Part shown: piece after piece, positions 26,901-38,900 of the stretch
How the letters are laid out: each line of letters opens with the position of its first letter
Numbering within the stretch: position 1 is the first letter of the stretch
NCBI GenBank assembly: GCA_014208095.1
Contig: JACHMT010000005.1
Location: 1,488,001-1,552,000, forward strand
DNA length: 64,000 bases
Reading direction: 5' to 3'
Source: Actinospineispora eucalypti
Lineage (GTDB): Bacteria; Actinomycetota; Actinomycetes; Mycobacteriales; Pseudonocardiaceae
The notes under the pieces: model-generated
What the model was told of the DNA's origin: nothing
The model's input: only the letters and a program-made list of their open reading frames with translations
The model's database searches: none
Translations under genes and position numbers: made by a program

Positions 26901-29900
26901 CGGCGAACGCCGCCGCGCGGCCCGGCGCCACCGACGAAGAGAAGAAGGCGGCCACCGATGCCGCCAAGGCCTTCGACGACGCACAACATGCCGCCACGGC
27001 GGCCACTGACCTGAGCAAACAACCAGTTACCAACCCGCCGGCGACCTTGGCCCAGTCCACAGCATTGGCGCGCTGTGGGCAGAGCGACTGCACCGTTAGA
27101 ACCACCGGCGACACCTCTGGACTGCCGGGCAACGCGCACACCGACGCCACCTGCACCGCCGCGGCGCAAGGGTGCTCGACCGGTAGCGACACCACCGCTC
27201 TCACCGCGCGAAACGCCGACCAGGGCGAGGACGGCAAGCCCGTCCCGGGATTCATGGGCAACGGGCAGGCCACCTCCCGAATCGCCTGCCCCCAGGCCGG
27301 CTGCACCGGCGCCGCGACCGGCTCCTCGCACCCCACCGCCGGGCCAGCAGACCAGCAGGCCCGGACCAGCGCCGACGGCGACACCCGTTGCGATGGCACC
27401 ACTCCTTGCCAGGCCAGCATCACAGTTGGCTCCACCACCTCGGTCGCCACCACCGGCACCAGCACCGGGGCAGGGACCGCCACCAGCTACGTATCGGTGG
27501 CCTGCAGGAACGAGCGCGAGGAAGGTTGCGCCACTCGCGCCACCAGCGCCACTGAGGTGGCGAGCGGGACGGACGTGCACGCCAAAGCCACCGCGACCTG
27601 CCAGCGCACGGGCGACTGCCAAGCCGGCACCAGCGGCACCTCCGCGCGGGACTTCGCCGAGGTGACCGCCGGCTGTGCGGGCACCGGCTGCGCCACACAC
27701 ACCGAAGGCAGCGCCAGCGCCCCCACCGAGGGCGGCACGAACACGGCTACCTCCGGCACCGACTGCACCGCCGCCGCGAAGGGCGAATGCACCGGCCTGA
27801 GCCGCGTCGCGGCGAGCAACGAGTACGCGCTGGCCGGCGCCAGCTGCGGCGGTGATGGCTCGAACTGCTCGTACTCCTACCGGTCGGAAAGCCACGCCGC
27901 CGCGGCCGGGGCGCAGGCCGACGCGGTCGGGTACGGCCAGGGCGGAATCGGTGGCGGCCAGGTGGCCACCTCCGCGTCCGCGATCGCAGACTCGGGGTAC
28001 GCGGAGGCCTCGGCGTCGTGCCAGGGCAGCGAGGGCACCAGCTGCTCGTACTCGTACTCCGCGTCGGCGTCGGCCTCGGCCTCGGACCCCGCGTCGGGAG
28101 CGTGGGCCACCGCCTACGCGGCGGGCTCCGGGGGCGGCGAGATGGGCGCCGGCGGAGTCGCGGTATCCGCTGAGGCGCACGCCGAGGGGAGCGAGGCGCA
28201 GGCGTCCGCGTCGTGTGTTGGCGCGGAGAACTGCACCTCCACCTACGCCGCGCACGCGGAGGCCCATGACCGCTACGACGTGGCCCCGACCTGGGACGAG
28301 CCGGGTGGGTTCTGGAGTGCCGACGGCTCGGGCACCTGTTCGGGCTCGGGCAACGGCGGTTGTGGTGTCAGCGCGTGGGCCAGTGCCGGCCCCGGCGGGA
28401 GCGGCGGCGCCAGCTGCAGCGGCGACTGCTCGAACTTCGTCGAGGAAGCGGGTGGACCCAGCGGCTTCACCCAGACCAGTCCATCTGGTCGGGAAGTGGC
28501 GGCGGCGCAGGCGGCGGCTGCCGCGGCGGCTGAAGCCGAGGCGACTTCGGAGGACGGCGGAGGTGGGGACGTCGACGACAGCTGGGCCAGCGCCGCCATG
28601 GTGGAACAGTCCGAGCCGGTCGACGACGGAACCGGGGACAACCTGGTGGTCGGCGCGGTGCCGAAGCAGGTCGCCCGCCCGACCCTACAGACCAAGGACG
28701 CCGGCCAGGCGAACCCCAACCCTGCCGTAGTGGTCTACGACAACCAGCCACACCAGGTGGGCAATGACGGCGGGCCCAAGGCCAGCTACAACCCAGGCGC
28801 CCCACCCGACAGCCGATTCGTCGCCTCCGTGCCCGTGGCCCAAGGCGACGCGCGTCGCCACGAGGTTGGCGGCGAGACAAGCGCCCGGATCACCCGGCAG
28901 GCCTCGGGCGTCACCCAAGCCTCCTGGGGCGGAGCGAACGGGCACATCGTCGACGGCCGCACCGGTGCGCGCATCGACGTGACACAAGGCCCGGCGAAGG
29001 GCGTCAGCACGATGAAGATCCTGGACCGGCCGCGCGCGCCGTTCGAGGGCACCTTCAACGGCTGGGTCAAGAGCTACACCGGCCCCAACATCGACCTGCC
29101 GCCCAGCGTGAAAGCGGTCAACCCCGGCGCCCCCGGCGTGGACACGCTCACCACCTTCGGCACCTGGGCACGATTCGGCGCCGGGCCGGACGGTCAGGCG
29201 AGATTCGAGTTCGACGGCTCCGGGCGCTTCGGCTCCGCCGAGGGCGATCGCCTCAACCTGATCTCGGGCGCGGCGGACATCCACACCCGTAACAAGGACG
29301 GGGTCGGTGGTCACCTCACGGTGCGGAGCGTGGGCAGCACACCGGGAACCGGCGAGATCACCAGTGCCGAGGGCGCCACGCTGCGTTGCGACCTCTGCAC
29401 CGGCGATGGCGATGACCCTGGCTACGCCACCCACTTCATGCCGACCGAGGTCGGCAAGGGCGGCATGAACGCGTGCAGCTCAACTCGTGGCAGCTGCACG
29501 GGCCGGGGCGGTCCAGTGCCGGGCTCCAACCTACGAGACGAGCAGTACGGCGCTGTGGACTTCCACGGCGACGGCAAGGGCAAGTTCGAGTTCATCCAGC
29601 AACTGCGCGGCGCGGACGGCAGCGATGGCTGGGCGGTCGCCTTCACCCGAGGCAACGGCTACGTCCAAGGCCAGGACGCCTACGGCAACTGGATCCGTGC
29701 TGAGGGCAACGGCGGCGGCACCAGTCTGCGCTACATGATGGCCGACGGATACAACCAGGGGCAGTCTTGCGCGGGCGGTTCCGCGGGGTCGGCGGTCGGG
29801 GGCGGCTGTTCAGGCTCCGACCCGGTCAACCCCACCGGCAAGCCAGGCGAGCACCTGCGGCTGAAATGGGTCAACCCGACCCAAGACGTCACCGCGGCGC

Positions 29901-32900
29901 TCGGCATGTCCGAAGACGGCATGGGCCGACAAGACTTGATCTCCCGCGCCACCGCGGTGGCCCGCTACACCGGGGCACAAAGCCATACCCGGTGGGTGGC
30001 CGAGGTAGGCAATAATGCGATGGCACCGGTCGCCCAGGCTATGAAGGACACCCTGGCTAAGGGCTACCTGACCCCGGACGAGGTCGCGGCGATCTCCCAG
30101 ATGGCCGACCCCACACTGGTCTCCCGGATGGCGAAAAACCGCGACGAATTCGCCGTATTCATGGCGGTGAGCGCCACTCAGCGGCAGAGCACCGAGGATA
30201 TTGAGCGCCAGCTGGGCGGTGACCCGAACCTGGTGGCCGCGATCAACGGGCGCCCCTTCGACCCGAATAACCGTGTCGGGGAAATCGAGAAAGCCAAGAA
30301 TATCTTGCTCAACCAGCAGGCGAAATCGAGCCAGCTGCAGAACCAGCTTGCCGGCCTGCAGCCACTGCGCGACGCCTACCAGCAGGCCGTCGTTGACTAC
30401 CAGCAGGGCAAGATCAGCCACGCCGATCTGGACATGGCCGCGAACGCGCTCAAGGAACAGGAAGCTCCCCTCCGCGCGGAGCTGGACAAGTCGCAGGGGG
30501 TACTTGAGCAATACGACTTGGCGGCGGCAGGGCTGGCCAACGATCCGGTGTACGCGCGGCACATGGGGCTGGCCAAGCAGAACGCGGACGCGGTCGCCGG
30601 ATTCGTGGACAAGTTGCCGGAGCCCACATCGCAGGCTGAAGTGGATGCCAACGCTCGAGTCGCGGCCATGGCTGATTCGATTAAGGCCGGTTATGACGCC
30701 GCCACGGTCGCGCCCCGCCTGCCGACCAGCCGGCTGCACGACATGAACCTGCCTTCTACCGGCCAGCCGGACTTGGCGCTGGCTATGCGTTCGGCGGTGG
30801 GCTACGACACGCTCGTCGCGCTACAGCATTTAAAGAACAGCCCGTTTGTGCACGAGAACAACATCTACTGGACTCCCGACGAGCTGTCCGAACGGGCCGC
30901 CACCTGGAGCCCGGCCAGCATGTCAGATTTGGCCAACGACCCGTTCTCGCCCGACCCATCGACGATGGCGAAGATCGCGCGCCTGCCCGGTAACCCGACC
31001 AGCGTCGAGGACTTCGAATCAGTCATCGCGGGCGCCCCGGGCACCCCCGGACGCGAGGCAATCCTGGCCAACTTCTACAGCAAAGCCAACCAACGAGAGG
31101 GCAGCTACAACGGACTCCGCGCCATGATGGCGACCGACCAACAGACGCGGCTGGACCAGCGGAAGGAAGGCAACAGCTTCGGCGGGTTCTTCCGGTTCTA
31201 CTACGAGCACCCGCAGATCGTCGCAAAGAACGACCTAGTTGAATTCAATAACAGGCACGGTGCCGGCACGAATCACTTCCAGACCAACTGGCAACGTAGC
31301 CGGATCAACGTGATCGATAGCCTCTCCGGCATGGCTGGTCGGCTGGTCGGTGCCTTTGGCATCCAGTATGGGAACGGATTCCAGCACGGCATCAACCTGC
31401 ACGGGGTCCATATCGGCGCCACGGCGTGGCACCTGGCGGGGCTGCCGAGCGCTCCGGGTCTGCCGAGGCAATCCGGGGAGACCGACGAGCAGTACTGGAC
31501 CCGTATCAACCCGTTCAACGCCGAGGTGAAGAACCTGGTGATGGAGCCGGTCCACCTCGCCACCGGTGGATGGCGCAATTTCGGACACATGATGTTCACC
31601 GATCCGTTGGGCACGATAGTTACCGCCGCTGGACCGGTACTGATGGTCACCGGCCCAGTCGCCGGCATGTTGGGCCGTGTCGCGGGCCGTGCCGCAGGCA
31701 GGGCGGGAACCCTGCGTCTGGAGCTCGCCGACCTGCCGACGAGCGCCGCAGCCAAGACCAGGCTCTCGTTGGAGCACAAGGCCGCGACATGGGAGCAACG
31801 CGCCTATAACTGGGGCAACTGGGCCATGGTGGTTGACGCACCCAACATGGTGGCCCGGGCGCCGGTCAAGGCCCTCGAGCTCCCGGTCCGAGCCGCCGCG
31901 CTGGGGGCGCAGGGCGGGCTGAGACTTACGTCGCGCGGGGTCAACGCGCTCGGCCACGGCGCCACCTGGCAAGGGCTCAAGACCAGCCTGCGGGAAGGCA
32001 AGCTTGGCGGGCTGATCGACGCGGACGGTGCTGGCTCCGGCTGGGTTAAGGCCTCGGACAAGCTGCACGGCCTGTCTGACGCGATCGCCGGTGGCGCCGA
32101 GCGGTTCGGCGCCGTTGCCGCGGGCGGCGTGCGGAGCTGGTTCGTCGGCCGGCACGGCGCGCAGCACCGGTTGGGCGTGAACCACACCGACAGTGACTTC
32201 CAGACCAAGCAGGCCTACACCACCGCCAGCAACCGGCTCCACGGCCGGCCGAACGAATACGACGCGGTCGGTAATCCGCGTACCACCCACAGAGGCCATG
32301 AGTTCGCGACCCGGAATGTTTTCGAGGACCCGGTACGGGCGGCCCGCCAGCGAGGGCTGGACCGGGCGCTGGAGGTGGTCGAGCGAGACCGAGCCGCGGC
32401 CGCGGCCAGCGGCTTCGCCAAGGACGCCGCGAAAGCGCGCAAACAAGCGGACAAAGCCGAGGCGAATGCGAAGAAGCTCGCCGCCACCCGGGACGTCGCC
32501 CGGGATGCGGCGACCGTCGCCGCGAAGGAAGCGAAGAAGCGCGCCGCGAAGGCGGAGCGCTTGGAGGCCAGGGCGGTCACCGCGCGGCAGGCCGCGAAGG
32601 TGGCCGGCGGTGGAACAGCCTTGGTCGCACGGGCCGAGACCGCTTCCGATGCGGCATGGCAGGCACGACGGGAGGCCTACCGAGCGGAGACGAACGCGTC
32701 CCGGGCGTCGTACTCGGCGGCCTCCGAGCAGCACGCCGCCACCGATGCCGCGCGGCGGGCCACGGACCTGCGGGCCGAAGCCGATCTGGCCACCAACCTC
32801 GCGTGGGGGCAGCGGGCGGGGGCCGGCGGGCTGGAAGGCTCGCTGGCCGGAGCGACTGGCGCCGAGCCCTCGCTGATCGACCGCATCTATACGGCGGTCA

Positions 32901-35900
32901 GCAAGAACGGCGGCGCGTCGATCCCGGTGGCCGAACTGGCGCGCCAGCTCGGGGTCAAGAAGAGCCACATCCGGTCCGCGATCGAACGGCACAACACCCA
33001 GGTGGTGGCCGGCGACGCGCTTCCGAGCCCGGAGGGCAACCTGCGGGTTGTTGGCGGCAATCGGATGCCGGCCCGGGTGGAGCGGGCCGGTGGATCGAAC
33101 AGCGACCGCGCGACCAGCGCCCTCACCCGGCCCGGTCACAGCGACCCCTCCCCACCCGGTGACGGCACCCCACCGGTGAACGGCTCGAACGGCTCGAACA
33201 CGGGTGGCGGCGGCTCGAGCAACAAGAGCGGCGGAAACGACCCGGGCGGCATGCCTGCCAGCGGCCGCTCGAGCGGGTCGCACGGATCGGGCGGCCCCAC
33301 TCAGACCAACCGCCCCGGCGGTACACCCCAGCACGACGGAACCTCGCACAGCGGAGGAGACCCACCGAAGGTCTCCTCGAGCGACTGGAAATCCCGTCCC
33401 ACCGGGGACGAGCCTCTCGCCACGAAGAAGCACCTCAAGCAGGAGCGCAAGAACGCCGAGAAGCGGCTGCGAGAGGTCAAACAGGAGCGCCGGGACTTCC
33501 TGGACCGCCTTGGGAAGGAACTCGAACGGACCGCCGACCCGGAGCGCCGAAAGGAGCTAGACCAACAGCGGAACAAGCACGACCCGAATGTCGAGGACGC
33601 CGAAGGGACGCTCGAACAAGCCAAACTCGAATACAACAACTTCACGCTGCTCCGTCGTAACCACGATGCTACGAAGGAAGCGAAACGGGTCTGGTCCGAA
33701 CTGGGACCAGAACAGTACGAAGCGCTCAACAAGCGCCAGCGGAACGGCAAAAAGCCGCTCAAGGACGCGGAATACCACGCGCTGATCGCTGAGACCATCC
33801 GGCGGGTCGAGGGTGACCCGAAGACCGACCTGGGGCCCCGGCTGACCGACGTGCAGCTGGCCGGCATCATCGAGGCCGACCGGGTGATCAATGGCACGAG
33901 CTCGCGCAAGTGGGCGGGCGTGGTGCTCGAGATGCGCACCGGCGTCGGCAAGACATACACCGGCATTGTCATCGCGCTGAAGAAGGCGATGGAGAACAAG
34001 CACACCGGCGAACGCGGCGTGCACGTAATGACCACATCCCGCGAGCTGGCTATCCGGGACGCGGGACAGCACCAGCGGATCGCCAAACCGCTCGGACTGG
34101 ACGTCAAGGTGCTTCCGGAGCGGACCGGCCACCTGACCGATCGCCGGGCACAGCAGGCCGAGCTGGCCGAGCGCCGCGCGGCGCACGAGGCCGACGTGAC
34201 CTGGGGCACGCCCAGCGACTTCGTCTTCGACCACCTCTACGACCAGCGGGTCCCCAACGACCAGCGGGTCATGATGGAGAACCCCAGCCTCGCGCTGATC
34301 GACGAGGCCGACATGGTGCTGCTGGACTGGGGTGGCAGCCCATTCCGGATCGCCGAGCCGATCGCCGGGTCGGCCCGTCGCGCCGAGCTGATCGCCGCCC
34401 GCGAGTTCGCCAGCCGGCTACACCTGAACGCAGAATTCTCCTTCCGCCGACGCGACGGCGACATCCAGGTCAGCAACGCGCAGCGGGACCGGATCTCCCA
34501 GCGACTCGGCCGGCGGATCAACACCCAAGAACTGGCCGACGTCCAGAACGCACTGCGGGCACAGGCCCGCAGGCTCAACCACGACTACATGATTGCCGAT
34601 GGGGCGCGGATCGAGATCATGGACAACCGCAACGGGCGCGCCATGACCGGCCGGCGGTGGAGCAAGGGGCTGCACGAGGCGCTGGAGGCCAAGCATGGCC
34701 TGGGAATCGGGGATGCCCAGCGCACCAGCGCGGACACCACCCTGGCGGAGTTCCTGGACATCTACAGCTCCCGGGTCGGCATGACCGGCACCGCGCGGAG
34801 CATGATCGGTACGCGGCTTCGTCCGTGGCGAGACATCACCGACGCCCAGTTCCGTGACCTGTACGGGATGAACGTGCGCGTCCTGCCCTCGCCGTTCGTG
34901 GACAGGATGAAATCGCGCGACCGGGTGGTCTACACCAGCGGCGAAGCCCAGCTCAACGCGCTGGCCGCTGACATCGCCGGCCGCAAGAGCGCGCTTCGGA
35001 TCAAGCAGGGCAAGGGCGACCTCGCGCCAGAGCTGATCTTGTTCCGGACCGCGGCCGAGGTCGAGCACTTCGCCAAGAAGCTGGCGGAGCAGGGGGTACA
35101 GCCCAAGGTGCTCAACGCGCTGGACCACCGGCAGTTCGGCCGCAACGAACAGATGGTCATCAACTCTGCCGGTGAGCCCTACTCGGTGACCGTGGCCAGC
35201 AACATTATGGGCCGGGGTGTGGACATCAAGCTGGGCGGCAACACGGTGATCGCAGCGGGCGGTCTGCGGGTGACCACCGCCAGTGTCTTCGAGTCCTATC
35301 GGGCCACCCGCCAAGGCTTCGGCCGGGCCGCCCGCCAAGGCCAGCCCGGATCAGTCGGCGAGTTCCTCTCGCTGAGCGACCCCATGGTGCGCAGAGTGAT
35401 CGGCGAGCAGCGGCTGGAGCGGCTGCGCAAGCGGCACGGTGATGGCCCGCTGCCGGAAGAGGTGGCCAACCGGCTGATCAAGAAGACGACCCGGACCCTG
35501 GAGCGGAGGCAGGCCCAACAGCTCAAGGCGACGCTGCGCGGCGAGATTGAGCCGGACACCGAGGTGACCGCGACCGTAGACGGTACGACTGGCCACGGTG
35601 CCGGCTCGGTGGACAGCGCAGTGGCGCGCGAGACGATCCGCCGGACGATCAAAACCGAGGCCGAGGAGCAGGCCGACGCCGCGGACTCGGCGCGGCGGGC
35701 AGATCTCGACGAGCTGGTTAAGGACATGAACGCTGCGTTGCGGGACGGGCTGCGCGCGGCGAGGGAAAGACTCGACAACGTCGAGCAGGACGGGCTGCGC
35801 GCGACGTGGGAGAAGAAGCTCGCTCACACGGAGCGGGACGGTGAGACCGCCGCGCTGCGCGACGCCGTCCGGGAGTTGATCGCCGCGCAGTCCGCGATGC

Positions 35901-38900
35901 GCGACGCGCAGCGCCGATACCGAGCGGCAACCGAACCGGAGCGGTCTGACCCGACCGGCGTCGAGGCGGCCAAGCAGCATGGCACCCAGGCGATGATGGC
36001 CGACCACACGGCGAACAAAGCCTCCGAGGAACCGCTCAGCGAAGCGGCCACCGCGTTCGACCAACTCGGCGGTGAGTTTGTCGGTGTCACCTCGAGCCAT
36101 GTGCGGTTCGCGTACCTGCGGCGGGCGCACGGTGACTTCTCCGGCGCGATCGACGTGCTGACCAACCTGATGGACAGCGCCGCGTACCTCGGCAGGATGT
36201 TCGAGGATCAAACCCAGGCGATGGGCTGGGTGCACACCACCGCCGGACAGGCCGTCGCCATCGTGCAGCGCATGCAGCGGATACGCATGGACGCGCGGAC
36301 CGCGTCGCTTCCTGCCGCCGACGCGCACGAGCTGGCTGGGGTGATGTCTCGACTGGATGTGTTGGTGCGGGAGCTGTCGGTGTACTCGAGTCGGGCGGCC
36401 ACCGTGCTCGTCGGCTTGGACCTCCGTCACCAGCTCGAGCGGCTGTTGAGCAGCGACGCCCCCGCCCCAGTGGCCCGGAAGTTGTTCGGGCGGGCACTGG
36501 CCGGCGAGCTGGCCGCCACCGAGCTGCACCGGCTGCTGGCCACCGGCCAGTGGACCAAGCACGCCCAGGCCGCCCAGGTGATCGGTGACTTCATCACGGC
36601 CAAGGGCTGGGATGACTGGAGCATCGGCGAGAAGCGGCGGCTCCGGTATGGGCTGCGCGGCCTGCCCGGCGAGCCACTCGGCCCGCTGAACCACCCGGGC
36701 CTTGCCGTGGCGATGGCGGAGTCTCGCGCCGGTGGCCCGGGAGATGGTGCTGCGGAGGAGCCCGGCGCCACCACCCAGAAGCCCGAGCACGACCTGGCCC
36801 CATCGCAGTCGGACAACAAGCCAAAGCGGAACAGAGAGGAGACGCCGAAGAACCGTGGCCCACCGCGCGGGCGGAACCGGCTGCATAACGCCGCCTTCTC
36901 GGTGTGGGTGTGGCTGGTCGACACCCGCGTTGCGGTGGAACGACTCTTCGGCGACGAGTTCCGGTTCAGCGCGGCTCGGGTGGTTCAGGCGACCGTGCTG
37001 ACCGCCGGGTTGGGTCTGTCGGTGCTGGCGATCGTCGCCGGCCCGGTGTGGGCGCTGGTGATTCCGCTTGCGTCCACGTTCGGGATGAGCATCCGTGCGG
37101 TGTTCCAGCTGATGCGGGTGCTGCCGTTTGACTGGTCGACCCGGCTGGCCAATGTGCGTTGGCTGCATCTGTTTGTGCTGGGCGGGCTGACCGCCACGTT
37201 TATCCTGAGCATCCACGCCAACATCCCGACGTCGGATATGAGTGCGTGGGCGTTCTGGGAGACGCTTGGTTTCGCGCTCTCGCACGTCGGGTTCGTCACC
37301 GCGTTCACGCTGCCGAGGCTGGCCGCTGGCGACCGGGCGGAGTTCGACCGTAACGCCCGCTCGATGCACCGCCGGTGGGGCCGGTTCGCCACGTTGGTCC
37401 TATTCGACATTGCGCACTGGTCGTGGCTAATCCGCCTTGCGTTCGACAAGGGCTACTTGGAGATGGCGCTCCACGGGCACTGGTTGCGGACGGCGATCCT
37501 GCTGACAGTCACCTCGATGGCCGTCGCGATCGGCTACCAGGCTTACCACGGCTTCTTCCGGGAGATCCGCAACAACGCTGGTCACAAGATGCCGGGGGCG
37601 AGGCGGACTGGCTGGTTCGACGACGGCGCCATGTTGATCGCGTCCGCCGGCTTGATGTGGCTGGACTCCCCATCCGCGACGACCGTGCTGACCGGGGTCC
37701 TCGCCGTCATGGCGACCGTCATCCTGTCGGCGATCCTGCGCCGGGGCCCACTCGCCGGCAGCCAGAAGGAGCGGGCACTGGCGCTGTCCGAGAAGGCCCA
37801 GAGCAAGGCGTCGGCGCACGAACACGCGCTGGCCCGGCGGCTGAAAGAAGCGTGGAAGCCGGCGCTCCGGGCCTCACTGTCCGCCGCTGGGTCGCTTCGC
37901 AGGGTCACTCCGGAGGCGTACGGCTGGTCGAGCGAGCGCGCCCCCGGCGGCTGGATCAGCGGGCCGTCCATCCACCAATGGCGGACGGCCGCCTGGTTCA
38001 CCACCGCCGTGGTCGGCGGCGCCGGCGGCCTGGTCGCGCTGACCGGTGCGGCCGTGGCGGCCGCCCTGCTGTTCCCGGGTCTGCTGCTCGCCGGCCTGAT
38101 CACCGTGGCGGCTCGGCCGATCTGGAACCCGCGCCAGGCGCGCGCTCCGCCGGCGCTGGCCATGCTGCTCGCGACGGTGCTCAACCTGCCGATCGCGGCC
38201 GTCGCCGGCGGTGCACTGGCGATCCTGATCAGCGGCCCGCTGGGCCTGGTGACCGGCTCTGTCTCTCTGGTCGGCCTGGCGCTCCGCTCGATGTTGCACA
38301 CCCGAGGCGAGGTAGTGGCCGACGGCTACGACCTGCGGGCCGGGCTGCTGGTCACCGAGGGTCCGTCGGGCCTGACGGTGTACGTGCCGACCAGGCACGG
38401 AATCTATTCTGGGCGGTCCCCGCGCGTCGTCGCGGTGGAGATCGGCGAGTTCGGGCCCTCCGATGGAACACCGACCATCCAGTTGCTGCGCGGCGGTCGC
38501 CTGAGCCCCGTCGAGTTCACGGCCGGTGGCAGCGGTGGACACATCTACCACCGGGGTACGGCGGTGCGCCTGCAGCTGCGCCGCTTCCTGCCGATCACCT
38601 GGCAGCTGTCCCGCGCCGGGTTCGAACAGGTCGGCCCCCGGTTGTGGAGCTATCACCTCGAGGGGAAAGAGGTCTTCGCCCTCATCGACGAGCGGGGCCG
38701 GTTGGCCGACTTCTACCAGCTGAGTAGAAACCGCGCGCTCAACGCTCTCATCGCCGGCTCGCGCGTCATCGACGAAGAGAAGATCACCAAGAATGACTCG
38801 GAGCGGGCACTCGTCCGGACCCGAGACGGCGAGAAGCTGATCCCCGGGCTGCGCCTGGACGGAGGCTGGCTCCAGTACACGATCACCCTGGACATGATGG

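Noticed and set aside
33838..35440. Ordinary DEAD-box RNA helicase assignment
   Set aside because: The insert between motifs II and III and the GMTGTA and MGRGVDIKLGG sequences are SecA-specific.
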